NCBI GenBank assembly: GCA_038237475.1
Contig: JBBRYS010000008.1
Coordinates: forward strand, 124,001 to 188,000
Source: JAOAPY01 sp038237475
GTDB lineage: Bacteria; Acidobacteriota; Blastocatellia; Pyrinomonadales; Pyrinomonadaceae
Length of the DNA: 64,000 nucleotides
Reading direction: 5' to 3'
The position numbers were made by a program, and so were the translations under genes. Of this stretch, positions 7,602 through 16,569 are shown piece after piece (within the stretch, counting starts at the first letter, position 1; the number at the start of each line of letters is the position of its first letter). The notes under the pieces were generated by a model. The model saw only the letters and a program-made list of their open reading frames with translations, made no database searches and was not told the DNA's origin.

Positions 7602-10159
7602 TAATAATCTATCTCAAATTTACCGCGGACAGATGTTCCCAGACTGTTGAAAAATTCGCCAAATCTTAAGCTACCCCTGTTGTTTTGTACATCGCGAGGA
7701 TTGAAGTGGTTGGTAAGGTTGAATACGGCCACGCCGATGCGCGCCTTCTTTCCGTCAAACCTCGGAATGAACTTGGGAACAGTAAAAGTTTTTGTGACTT
7801 GCGCGTCGACTGAGAGAAAAGTATGGAAGCGGCCCGCCTGGTTGCGCGCCCCAACGAAATCCAGGCGATCGTTGACCGCCGAGAACGGGAAGCCGGATCG
7901 CAGCTCAACCGCCGGCGAAATCGTGAGCCCGAGAGGCGCCTTCAACTGACCGAAGGCGAGGAAACGATGAGGTGCGTCCCAGGGCAACGGACCATACTCA
8001 TTCGGGCGGACAACCAAAGCGCGGAGGTCGCCAAAGTAATTATCAGCCGTATTGAGATCGCCGTGAGCACTGGACCAGGTGTAGGAGGCGGTCCACTTGC
8101 CGAGCCGGTTGCTTGCATAGGTTCCGAGTAACTGTAGTTCCTGGTATTGTGCGCGACCAACACTCTCCAGCATGAGAGAGCTATATCGACCGATTCGTGG
8201 TTGGAGTATGAGATCATTTGAAGTCGAACGATTCAGATAACCGATGCGTGCAGTCAGGTTTCTCGAAAAGCCATGATCGAGCTGCAGACTCCAACGAACG
8301 CTGCGCGGATCTCTTAGGTCGCGGCTCACAACATTCCTGAAGAAGCGAGGACCGTCGATAATTGAGATCCCGTCGGCCGCATAGGTGGTCACGGTGCGAC
8401 GAGGCAACTGCGTGAAGCGCGTTGAACGCTCGGTGGTGGTCGAATCATCGGTCTCAAGATCAAAGGAATCGAGGTCTCCGACAGAAAGAGAAACGCGATC
8501 ATAAAAAAGACCTGCTCCGCCCCGAATGATGGTGCGGGCGTTCTTGAAGGGCACATAGAGCATCGAAAAGCGGGGCGCCAGGTTATTCCGCTCCGTTATC
8601 CCGTTGCGATCAAATCGCAAACCGCCATCAATCGTCACTCTCTTATTGATTATCCAGCGATCCTGAACGAAGAAATTAGATTCGTTAACTCTGCGATCGA
8701 GAGTTCCGGCTCGGCCAAAGTCGATACGTTGCGACAGGGTCTGATCCCTTCGACGGATCAGGATTGAGCGACTGTGAAAGGTTCCTGAAAGACTCGTGTG
8801 GTCAAACTCGCTGCCAAACTTGAGAGAATGTTGACCAGCCAGCGCGAAAGTCTTCGCGAAGTAAGTTTCCTGCCACTGGATTCGACTGGAACGCCGATCC
8901 GTTTCTGCAAAGTAATTGCCGGTGTTGCCATCGGGCAGAACTGTTAGCGGCGTCGAACCTTGCGCAAACACATTGACCTTCGATGTGCGGTAGGCCAACG
9001 ACGAAACGAGAAACGAGGAGTCACTGAAAATGGCTTGCTCAGAGACTGAGAAGAGGTTGCCGTGCCGTTTGAGATTAGGGGTTGCTTCCTGCGGATTGAA
9101 CGTATTTAAGCCGAGGAAGCGGCTCTTCTGAGGAAAGATAGCCCCAACCAGTTTGAGCCGATTGTTCTTATTGGCGATTACATCGATCTGCGTGAATGAG
9201 TTGAAATTTTCTGAAGTGGATCGGTCACTCCCTGAAGCGAGACTTGGTACATAAATGCGGCTGAGCCGATACTCAAAAGACTGTAGAAATAGAACTCGAT
9301 TGCGAATGATGGGGCCACTCAGCGTCACGCGAGGCCGGAAAGAGTCGACGGTACCGCCGAAGAAGTTGTGGAATACTGGAAAAAAGCGAGTTGCACCGAG
9401 CTTGAACTTATTGTCTCCTCCTTTCGTCTCCAGCGTGGTAGCGGCGCCGGCGAGCCGTCCGAACTCCGCTGAGTAGGGGTTCTCTTCGACCTGCACGGCG
9501 GCGGCCGCTTCGAGGGGCATGTCGAACGCCAGATTGCCGCTGACGGGATCAGTTACGTCAACCCCATTGACGGTATACGCGCTTTGCCCTGAACGTGCTC
9601 CTTTAAGATGATCATCGCCGTTGGTGTCACGCACTACACCCGGTGTCAAGAGAAGGGCGCTCTGATAGTTTTCAGCGCGTAGCGGCAGGTCGGACAACGT
9701 CTTTGCGCGAATGGTATTAACGGTGGTCGTTTCGCCGCTGCTCAGGATACCTTCATCAGCGCGAACAGTAACGTCTGCGGAAATCGACGCCGTCAGGAGG
9801 ATTTCTACATTGAGCGTAGCCCCTGAAGAAAGCTCAATCTCTTTTTTTACAGTCGGAAATCCATCGGCCTCTACCGACAACAAATAAGTCCCGGCCGGCA
9901 GGTCACTGAAGATGAAATTGCCTCTTTCATCAGAGACAGTGTTTAGGAGGTTGTCTGGTAGGTTCCGGTTTACTAGCGTCAGTCTGGCAGCGGCAAGTAG
10001 AGTTGGGTGAGCACTCGCATCGCTGGTAGTAGCGCTCACGGTTCCCTTGATGCTGCCCGCTCCCGCAGCTGCCATCGCCGCCGTCAGCTCAGCCGTCAAC
10101 AGCAGAAGAACAGCAATAAAACAGACTACGTAGCTTTTCCGCTGAGCAGCAGAAATCAT
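7601..10159 (-). CDS. TonB-dependent receptor-like outer membrane protein (upstream paralogue)
   Basis: An 852-residue protein: a signal peptide (about 1-31), a carboxypeptidase-regulatory-like domain (about 36-130, ending with SADVTVRA), a plug (LPLRAENYQSALLLTPGVV, GQSAYTVNGVDVTDP) and a barrel ending in Tyr. It is the first gene of a two-gene minus-strand unit. A strong sigma-54-type promoter lies about 105 bases upstream, so expression is probably controlled by an NtrC-type activator; two such regulators are encoded nearby. The likely role is uptake of a large or scarce substrate across the outer membrane, or surface adhesion as for Oar-like proteins. The substrate cannot be read from the sequence. 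Confidence 0.93.
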   Translation of the reverse strand: MISAAQRKSYVVCFIAVLLLLTAELTAAMAAAGAGSIKGTVSATTSDASAHPTLLAAARLTLVNRNLPDNLLNTVSDERGNFIFSDLPAGTYLLSVEADGFPTVKKEIELSSGATLNVEILLTASISADVTVRADEGILSSGETTTVNTIRAKTLSDLPLRAENYQSALLLTPGVVRDTNGDDHLKGARSGQSAYTVNGVDVTDPVSGNLAFDMPLEAAAAVQVEENPYSAEFGRLAGAATTLETKGGDNKFKLGATRFFPVFHNFFGGTVDSFRPRVTLSGPIIRNRVLFLQSFEYRLSRIYVPSLASGSDRSTSENFNSFTQIDVIANKNNRLKLVGAIFPQKSRFLGLNTFNPQEATPNLKRHGNLFSVSEQAIFSDSSFLVSSLAYRTSKVNVFAQGSTPLTVLPDGNTGNYFAETDRRSSRIQWQETYFAKTFALAGQHSLKFGSEFDHTSLSGTFHSRSILIRRRDQTLSQRIDFGRAGTLDRRVNESNFFVQDRWIINKRVTIDGGLRFDRNGITERNNLAPRFSMLYVPFKNARTIIRGGAGLFYDRVSLSVGDLDSFDLETDDSTTTERSTRFTQLPRRTVTTYAADGISIIDGPRFFRNVVSRDLRDPRSVRWSLQLDHGFSRNLTARIGYLNRSTSNDLILQPRIGRYSSLMLESVGRAQYQELQLLGTYASNRLGKWTASYTWSSAHGDLNTADNYFGDLRALVVRPNEYGPLPWDAPHRFLAFGQLKAPLGLTISPAVELRSGFPFSAVNDRLDFVGARNQAGRFHTFLSVDAQVTKTFTVPKFIPRFDGKKARIGVAVFNLTNHFNPRDVQNNRGSLRFGEFFNSLGTSVRGKFEIDY

Positions 10160-10516
10160 GGATCACCTCTTTACGAGCAGAATGATACTGGACAAGAACA
10201 GGATTGAACCAAGTTGTTTACACGAAACGGGGGGACGTTGTAGAGCTTAACACCGGACACCAGTTTTGGAAAAGAAGCAACGACTGTGCCGCGCGAGTCA
10301 GGAGCCTCAAATAACAGCCTGGGAATGTAAGTGTGCAAGCCTCACTTGCTCTCCACTGCAGCATTTGAAGTGCAGTCCAGAGTAGTATGCCAAGACTGGT
10401 TACGGTTAGAATGCGCTCCAAGACTGAGGGTGGGGTTGCACGCTGACATTGACTTCGATCGGTCCGACTCCCGTCTCTCATGAGCATTTTCCTGTCCGAT
10501 AAAGGTTCTGAAAATA
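10160..10516. other. Divergent intergenic region with promoters
   Basis: This 357-base gap separates the leftward TonB pair from the rightward kinase/regulator pair. It contains the sigma-54 promoter for the TonB pair (10276-10291). No clear promoter for the rightward genes was found. The 89-residue open frame at 10218-10487 has no homology-like features and crosses the promoter, so it is not called. Confidence 0.6.
10276..10291 (-). promoter_or_regulatory. Sigma-54 (-24/-12) promoter of the TonB-receptor pair
   Basis: On the minus strand the sequence reads CGGCAC-N5-TTGCT. GG and GC are ten bases apart, and only the first base differs from the consensus TGGCAC-N5-TTGCW. Transcription would start near 10265, about 105 bases before the ATG at 10159. 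Confidence 0.8.
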
Positions 10517-12109
10517 ATGCAGCTGCGACTGAATCTTCAATGGAAAGTTTTGCTCCTGGTGGCGAGTACGACAGCGATAACTTTGCTGATTTCGACCTAT
10601 CTGCATGGGCTAATCACGAAATCGCTGAGTGAGGAATATCGATACAATAACGCCATAAGACAAGTCGTTACTGTCGCCAATCGCACCCGAATATACAGTT
10701 ACTTTGCGAAAACCGATGATCTCCTGCAGGAGATACAGTTCCTCGTTAACTCGCGGCCGGATTTCAACCAGGTCGATGTTTACCAGATGACGCCGGAAGG
10801 CGAAAAGCTCGTGGCAACTACGGCTCCCAACAAGCCGCGCCTTCCGCTTCTTACGGCCCAGTCAAGTGATAATGAACTTGGCGAAATGGAACGGCCGCTT
10901 CCCGATGTGACTACCATTGAAGTGATGCGCGATGGCCGGCGTCAATGGGTCATTACTGCCGTAATAGACCTGCCGCAGGGGGGCGGCCATGTCAGCGCAT
11001 TAGTGCAGAAAAACTCCCCAACAGATTTTGTTGATCGCCTGCAGTTTCAACATAGTATCGCCCTTACCGGCGCCTCAGTTGTTTCGGTAACGCTTTTGTA
11101 TTTGTTATTCGTAGTCTTTTTTCGGCGGCCTGCGCAGGACATCGGTTCAGCCATGGCTCAGGTTTCCACGGGCGATCTATCTGTGCGACTGGCGGTGCGC
11201 CGGGATGACGAGTTAGGCACGATTGCGGCGGGATTCAATCGGATGATCGAGGATATTCGCTCCCGCAATGACGAGCGCGAAAAACTGTTGGGGCAGATGA
11301 ATAGCTTCAACCATGAATTGCGAACAAGCGTGGCGCAAGCTACCAATGACTTGCGTGTCTCTAACGAGGCTTTGGTTGAGACGCAACAGCGATTGGCCCG
11401 GTCCGAGCGGCTGGCGGCAATCGGACAGATCGCTGCTTCCCTGGCCCACGAAATCGGCACCCCCCTTAATTCCATCTCAGGCCATCTCAGACTATTGGCG
11501 CGCAAACACCCCAATGATGAGGAGATGCGTCGCCGCGTGGAAATCATAAATTCGCAACTTGATTCGGTTGTAAAAAGCGTCAAGAGTCTGCTAGGCAGGA
11601 CGCAACGACCGCGACCGACTCTCGAACCACTCGATCTGAATGCACTTGTCCAGGAGTTGTTATGGTTGATTCAGCCCACCCTCGATATGCACGACATCAA
11701 GGGAGTACTGCATCTGGATCCGGATCTGCCGCTGCTGTTGGCTGACCGGGATAGCTTGCTGCAGCTGTTTCTTAACCTTACTAACAACAGCATAGATGCG
11801 ATGCCGGCGGGGGGCGATTTGACCATAACCATCCGGTTCGACCGCCGGGCCAGAATAGCGGAAATATTATTCAGCGACAGTGGTACCGGCATCGGCCAGT
11901 CTGCCATCAACAACTTGTTTGAGCCAATGTGGACAACAAAGGAAACCGGCAGCGGTTTTGGACTGGCGATTGCTGATCAGATTGCAACCGAACATGAAGG
12001 GAAGATCGAGGTCATGGCCCAGCATGGTAAAGGCGCTACGTTCCGCATAACGCTGCCGATTCAAGTCGAAGTACCGGCATTCGAGGAGGTTGCAACTGAT
12101 GTCGCCTAA
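10517..12109 (+). CDS. Membrane sensor histidine kinase with HAMP domain
   Basis: A 530-residue kinase. Transmembrane segments at about 10-31 and 181-202 flank a periplasmic sensor region of 150 residues. A HAMP domain (about 203-250) and a coiled coil follow, then the phospho-acceptor His311 in SLAHEIGTPLNSISGHL. The ATPase domain has an N box (NLTNNSIDAM), DSGTGIG and a GSGFGLAIADQIATEH segment. It resembles NtrB/ZraS-like partners of sigma-54 activators. The gene overlaps the start of the NtrC-type regulator by 11 bases (from the ATG at 12099), so the two form a two-component pair. Confidence 0.95.
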   Translation: MQLRLNLQWKVLLLVASTTAITLLISTYLHGLITKSLSEEYRYNNAIRQVVTVANRTRIYSYFAKTDDLLQEIQFLVNSRPDFNQVDVYQMTPEGEKLVATTAPNKPRLPLLTAQSSDNELGEMERPLPDVTTIEVMRDGRRQWVITAVIDLPQGGGHVSALVQKNSPTDFVDRLQFQHSIALTGASVVSVTLLYLLFVVFFRRPAQDIGSAMAQVSTGDLSVRLAVRRDDELGTIAAGFNRMIEDIRSRNDEREKLLGQMNSFNHELRTSVAQATNDLRVSNEALVETQQRLARSERLAAIGQIAASLAHEIGTPLNSISGHLRLLARKHPNDEEMRRRVEIINSQLDSVVKSVKSLLGRTQRPRPTLEPLDLNALVQELLWLIQPTLDMHDIKGVLHLDPDLPLLLADRDSLLQLFLNLTNNSIDAMPAGGDLTITIRFDRRARIAEILFSDSGTGIGQSAINNLFEPMWTTKETGSGFGLAIADQIATEHEGKIEVMAQHGKGATFRITLPIQVEVPAFEEVATDVA

Positions 12110-13475
12110 AGCCCCCCGCCTGCTGATTGTTGATGACGATCCAGTCACCTGCGAATTGCTTTGCGAAGTGTTTACCGGCGAAGGCTTCGTTACCCGCTTC
12201 ACACAAAGCGGGGAAGCGGCTTTGGACTCGTTGGCCTCCGAGCCGGTGGAGGTCCTGGTCAGCGACATACGCATGAAAACTCGCTTCGATGGCCTGGCAT
12301 TGTTAGAGCAGGTGCGGCTTGATTATCCGCACTTGCCAGTGGTGCTGATGACTGCTTTTGGGTCTGTTGAAACGGCCGTGCGGGCCGTGAGACAAGGCGC
12401 TTTCGACTATATCAGCAAGCCATTCGAAATCGATGCGCTCGTAGTAACGGTACGGCGCGCCCTCGCATCGCGTTCAATTGTGCAACCTCAACCCGTCACC
12501 GATGACGACGAACAACCGCCCCCGCGTCTCATCGGCCATACGCCCGCCATGCTTGAAGTCTACAAGATGATTGCCAGAGTGGCGGATTCACCAGCGGCGA
12601 TACTGATCACTGGTGAGTCCGGGACCGGGAAAGAATTGGTGGCGCGGGCCATCCATGTCCATGGTGAAAAGAGCGCCGCGCCCTTTGTTGCAATCAACTG
12701 CGGCGCTCTTACAGAGACACTGCTTGAAACCGAACTCTTCGGACACGTTAAGGGGTCCTTTACCGGAGCCATCGCCAATAAGCAAGGGATCTTCGAACAG
12801 GCCGGTGAGGGTACGGTGTTCCTGGACGAAGTTAGCGAGATGAGCATGGGCTTGCAGGTTAAGCTCCTGCGAGTTTTGCAGGAACGAGAGATCGTTCCAG
12901 TCGGCGGCAGCTCACCTGTAAGAGTGCAAGCGCGCGTGATCGCCGCCAGCAATCGCGATCCGGATGCGCTGATGTCAAGCGACAGCTTCCGTCAGGATCT
13001 GCTTTATCGCCTCAACGTAATCAACATTCACTTGCCGCCGTTGCGCGAACGACGTGACGATATTCCTTTGCTGATTACGCACTTTTTGCGCAAACACTCG
13101 ACTGGCTGTCCGCCGTACCCTCAATTAGACCAGCAGGCCTCAGCTTATCTGAACAGCTACCCGTGGCCCGGCAACGTCCGCGAACTCGAGAACGCCATTG
13201 AACACGCCGTGACTCTGAACCAAACTGGTCCGATCACTACGGTCGATTTGCCCGCAAAAATCTGTAGCAAGGAACCAGTGGCAGGCCCAGGTCTCGCCGT
13301 TGATAACCTGGCGCCTTTATTTGCTGGGCTGCCATCCGTGGCAGAGATGGAGCGGCGGTATCTGTTGCATGTGCTCGAGGCAACGGGGGGCAACCGCAAA
13401 CGTTCCGCCGAAATTCTTGGTATCAACCGCAAGACGTTGTATCGGATGGCCGCTCGCTTTGGTATCGATCCGTAG
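12099..13475 (+). CDS. NtrC-type sigma-54 activating response regulator
   Basis: About 458 residues from the ATG at 12099; an in-frame start at 12090 is also possible. The receiver domain has VDDD (11-14) and phospho-acceptor Asp56. The usual Pro after the acceptor region is replaced, with a slightly longer loop (RMKTRFDG). The AAA+ domain has Walker A GESGTGKE, contact loop GSFTGA, Walker B VFLDEVSEM and the arginine-bearing segment LLYRLNVINIHLPPLRER. The Fis-type helix-turn-helix at the C terminus is GGNRKRSAEILGINRKTLYR. It directly precedes the thirteen-gene biosynthetic operon, which has a sigma-54-like sequence in front of it, so it is the best candidate regulator of that operon and perhaps of the divergent TonB pair. 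Confidence 0.95.
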   Translation: MSPKAPRLLIVDDDPVTCELLCEVFTGEGFVTRFTQSGEAALDSLASEPVEVLVSDIRMKTRFDGLALLEQVRLDYPHLPVVLMTAFGSVETAVRAVRQGAFDYISKPFEIDALVVTVRRALASRSIVQPQPVTDDDEQPPPRLIGHTPAMLEVYKMIARVADSPAAILITGESGTGKELVARAIHVHGEKSAAPFVAINCGALTETLLETELFGHVKGSFTGAIANKQGIFEQAGEGTVFLDEVSEMSMGLQVKLLRVLQEREIVPVGGSSPVRVQARVIAASNRDPDALMSSDSFRQDLLYRLNVINIHLPPLRERRDDIPLLITHFLRKHSTGCPPYPQLDQQASAYLNSYPWPGNVRELENAIEHAVTLNQTGPITTVDLPAKICSKEPVAGPGLAVDNLAPLFAGLPSVAEMERRYLLHVLEATGGNRKRSAEILGINRKTLYRMAARFGIDP

Positions 13476-13672
13476 GTCGTTTGAATGGGCGTCCTCCGGC
13501 ATGAAGGCACCGCTGCAATAGTGTCCAGCCGTTTTGCCTCTGTACCTAAAGAGCCCCCCTCTGGAAAAAAAGCCCCTGCCCAAAAGCCACACAATTGTTG
13601 TATTTCAGCAAATGAAGACCAAAGTCCCCCCCCCGGCGCAGTCCACGAAAGACTTTTTTCTACTCTGTTACG

Positions 13673-13688
13673 CGGTACGCCCCTTGCT
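13673..13688 (+). promoter_or_regulatory. Sigma-54 promoter candidate before the biosynthetic operon
   Basis: CGGTAC-N5-TTGCT has GG and GC ten bases apart and a perfect -12 element; the -24 element keeps GG and AC. Nine of eleven consensus positions match. Transcription would start near 13700, about 60 bases before the TTG start at 13761. Confidence 0.5.
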
Positions 13689-13760
13689 CCCTGAGCTTTG
13701 CTACTCCCATTCGTCCAAGGGTAATGCTTAGACAATTTGCTACAGAGGGGTCCGCTGCCG

Positions 13761-14540
13761 TTGATTAGAAAGCGCAGGATGCTGGCGCACTGCTTTGTCA
13801 CATTGACGTTGCTCGGCGTTTCCGCCTTGAGTTGTCGTTCAGAACGCAAGGGGGCTGACCTGGCGGAGTCGTCCCCCGAAAAACCGGAATCCGCGAGCAA
13901 AGCCACTCCCGAACCGTCTGCCCCAGTTAAGTGGGAAGACGTTGCCCGCAGCTATGATCGGATAAGCGGTTACGTCTGCCAGTACGAGAAAGAAGAACGT
14001 GCAATTTCAAATGGTGAGCAGCAGACCATCCGACTTTCATTCCGCAAGCCGTTTGACGTGCGTCTCGATTGGCTGAATGACAGCGGCAAGGTGGATCAGA
14101 CAGCCGTATATCGTCAGGGGGGCAATGACGGCAAAGTATTGGCGCGCCAGACTGGGTTGGGTTCGCTGATGGGTACGATGCGACTCGATCCAAATGAATC
14201 GCTCGCCCTTGAAGATTCGCGCCATCCGATAACTGAAATTGGGCTGGGCAAAATCATTGAACGCGTGCAACGTGACGCAGCAACGCCCGGCATCACATCA
14301 CACTATCTTGGCGAAGAGACACTAGATGGGCGACCCGCTTACAAGTCTGAGTTCACCTCCAGCAAGGGCAAGCCAGTCGGAGGACTAGTGGGCGCCAACA
14401 GATCCCTCATCTGGATTGATCAGGAAATGAAGTTACCCACAAAGCTTGAGTTGTACAACGCGAACACTTTGCTCGAGCGCCACCGTTTCAAGAACCTGCT
14501 TCTGAGTCCAAAACTGGCCGACAAGACTTTTGCCTTGTAA
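13761..14540 (+). CDS. DUF1571-family lipoprotein
   Basis: About 259 residues. I place the start at TTG 13761, ten bases after AGAGGGG. This gives a short basic N-region, a hydrophobic core and a lipobox (ALSC, Cys25); an ATG at 13779 is the alternative and a TTG at 13737 opens the frame. A low-complexity Ser/Pro/Glu linker follows, then a domain like DUF1571 (from about YVCQYEKEERA), which is related to LolA/LolB-type lipid-binding beta folds. It is the first gene of the biosynthetic operon and ends 36 bases before the radical SAM gene. A periplasmic lipid- or product-binding role would fit an operon with lipid-type glycosyltransferases and an exporter, but this is inference. Confidence 0.8.
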   Translation: MIRKRRMLAHCFVTLTLLGVSALSCRSERKGADLAESSPEKPESASKATPEPSAPVKWEDVARSYDRISGYVCQYEKEERAISNGEQQTIRLSFRKPFDVRLDWLNDSGKVDQTAVYRQGGNDGKVLARQTGLGSLMGTMRLDPNESLALEDSRHPITEIGLGKIIERVQRDAATPGITSHYLGEETLDGRPAYKSEFTSSKGKPVGGLVGANRSLIWIDQEMKLPTKLELYNANTLLERHRFKNLLLSPKLADKTFAL

Positions 14541-14576
14541 CAAGCGCTGGAAGGAGTAGCACTGAAAAAATCTCTG

Positions 14577-15581
14577 ATGGTCAGGAACGCGCTCCGGCAG
14601 TTGCGCCGGGGCTTCAATCGTCCCTTCATGGTGATGTTTGAGACGACGCTTCATTGCAATATGAAGTGCGGGTACTGCGCTATCTGGCAGAATCAACTGC
14701 CGGAAGATAAAGCAACGCGCGAACGCGTGTTTGCACGCATGGATGAGGCGGCAGACTTTGGCGTTTTTGCCTGGAGCATGTCCGGTGGCGAGCCTCTGAT
14801 GAATCCGCACATGCCTGACTACATCGAGTATGCCGCGCAAAGAGGCTTTTATACGTCAATGCCGACGAACGGTCTGGCACTCAAGAAATACGCCGAGTCG
14901 TGCGTCAAGCTTGACCAATTAGAGGTATCCATCGACACGCTTGATCGCGAGAAGTTTGCCCAACGACGCGGTATTGATGGCCTGCCGACTATTCTTGACG
15001 CGCTCGATTACATTAAGGGCAATCTCTCGCACAACACGATTCAAATCAATGCTGCCGTAGACCTCGAAAACCTCGACGACTTGCCCGCACTCGCTGTCTA
15101 CTGCGAAGAGCGTGGCTTTCTGTTGCATACCGAGGCTGTCCACAATGTTGTGCGCACCACCTGGAAGACGGAAGACGTGGAAATGCGCAACGACGAACTC
15201 GATCAAGTCGCAGCCTTCGTTTCCGAGTTGAAGAAGCAACATAAGTGCGTGCGGTTCTACGGAGACTATTTCAAGTTCTATCGCAACGATGGCTTCACGC
15301 GGAAGTTTCCCTGTCGTTCGGCATCGCATCTCGTAAATATGCGGCCCGATGGATCCATTCAGTTTCCCTGCGCGTTTGTCTCGTTGCATCGCGGCGCTCC
15401 GGATATGAGCTTGCGGGAGATCTATGAATCGCCGGAAGTGAGAAAGCTTATCCAGCAATCGCCAGAGATGTGGGACTTCTGCAAGGGCTGCAAAATTGGG
15501 TGCCCCTATGAAGTGTCGGCTTATCGTAACAGTCCGCTAACAGCCATCCGCGGAGCATTGGATTTTCTACAACTGAGCTAG
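14577..15581 (+). CDS. Radical SAM enzyme with C-terminal cysteine cluster
   Basis: A 334-residue enzyme from the ATG at 14577. The radical SAM cluster motif is CNMKCGYC (Cys27, Cys31, Cys34), which binds a 4Fe-4S cluster and S-adenosylmethionine. SGGEPLMNP is the SAM-contacting motif. C-terminal cysteines (FPCRSA, FPCAF, FCKGCKIGC) resemble a SPASM or twitch domain that binds further iron-sulfur clusters. A Shine-Dalgarno sequence AAGGAG (14551-14556) is five bases before an in-frame CTG at 14562 but twenty bases before the ATG, so translation may start at CTG (LKKSLMVRNAL). Substrate unknown; related enzymes modify peptides, sugars or lipids such as hopanoids. Confidence 0.92.
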   Translation: MVRNALRQLRRGFNRPFMVMFETTLHCNMKCGYCAIWQNQLPEDKATRERVFARMDEAADFGVFAWSMSGGEPLMNPHMPDYIEYAAQRGFYTSMPTNGLALKKYAESCVKLDQLEVSIDTLDREKFAQRRGIDGLPTILDALDYIKGNLSHNTIQINAAVDLENLDDLPALAVYCEERGFLLHTEAVHNVVRTTWKTEDVEMRNDELDQVAAFVSELKKQHKCVRFYGDYFKFYRNDGFTRKFPCRSASHLVNMRPDGSIQFPCAFVSLHRGAPDMSLREIYESPEVRKLIQQSPEMWDFCKGCKIGCPYEVSAYRNSPLTAIRGALDFLQLS

Positions 15582-15603
15582 GAAGTTCGAATCTATTGAT
15601 CAG

Positions 15604-16569
15604 ATGACAAACGCCCTCGCATATGCTGAACCGGAGACGCAGTCCGCTGTGCGATCCCGTCAAAGCGTGACTGTGGAGGAGCCTGTCGCCGTCTCGGTAC
15701 GCAACCTGATCAAACGTTATGACGATGGTTCCGAAGCCAATCGCGGGATCAGTTTGGATGTGCGTCGCGGCGAAGTAATCGCCATTCTCGGCCCCAACGG
15801 CGCGGGCAAAACAACATTTCTCCGTCAGATAACTACAGAACTGCGTCCTACGTCGGGCTCGGTCACTGTGTTTGGCGTTGATGCCATCGCGAACCCGGAG
15901 AGCGTCAAACGGCTGATGGGTATAACGCCGCAGGAAGCGGGGCTGTTTGATGCGCTGACAGTCCGCGAGCATTTGGAATTGTTTGCGCGCTTTAAGAACT
16001 TGTCAAAACTTGAAGCTCGCGAGGTAGCTCATGATGTGATCGCCGAGCTGGATCTTGTTAACGAAACAAACAAGCGCGTTGGTGCGCTATCGGGTGGCCA
16101 ACGCCGGCGAATTCTGATCGGTCTGGCGCTGCTTGGTGAGGCACCTTTGCTCGTTCTTGATGAGCCTACGACCGGACTCGATCCATCCTCGCGTCGTGGT
16201 GTGTGGGGAGTAATCCGGCGGGCCGTTGACAAAGGCGCCACTGTCATGATCTCGACGCATTACATGGAAGAAGCTGAGAGGTTGAGTGATCGCATTGCCA
16301 TCATCGCCGCGGGCCGGCTGCTTGAGTTCGGCACGCTCGAGGAATTGCTGGCGCGGTTGGATCGTAGCTATCGCTTGAGTTACCGCGATCCTTTCGTTCC
16401 TGCCGGCGACGTACAGGTGCGCCACTTCGCAAGCTTTGCCGAAGCGCAACGGCACATCTCTCTCGAACTGCTTTCGGAGTATTCGATCGCGCGCGCTTCG
16501 CTCGAAGACGTCTATTTCGCGCTGACCGGAGAGCTTTTCGTTCGGACCGAGACGGGGGCTGAAGCATGA
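15604..16569 (+). CDS. ABC exporter ATP-binding protein
   Basis: A 321-residue ATPase with Walker A GPNGAGKT (63-70), Q-loop near ITPQEAG, signature LSGGQ (162-166), Walker B LLVLDE (182-187) and H-loop STHYMEE. The first thirty residues are a non-conserved extension. The C-terminal hundred residues match the accessory region of DrrA/CcmA-type exporters of drugs and polysaccharides. Its stop overlaps the permease start by four bases (ATGA), so the two form one transporter. It most likely exports the product made by the surrounding operon. Confidence 0.94.
   Translation: MTNALAYAEPETQSAVRSRQSVTVEEPVAVSVRNLIKRYDDGSEANRGISLDVRRGEVIAILGPNGAGKTTFLRQITTELRPTSGSVTVFGVDAIANPESVKRLMGITPQEAGLFDALTVREHLELFARFKNLSKLEAREVAHDVIAELDLVNETNKRVGALSGGQRRRILIGLALLGEAPLLVLDEPTTGLDPSSRRGVWGVIRRAVDKGATVMISTHYMEEAERLSDRIAIIAAGRLLEFGTLEELLARLDRSYRLSYRDPFVPAGDVQVRHFASFAEAQRHISLELLSEYSIARASLEDVYFALTGELFVRTETGAEA

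Noticed and set aside
10218..10487. 89-residue open frame in the divergent intergenic region
   Set aside because: It crosses the sigma-54 promoter and has no recognisable protein features or ribosome binding site.
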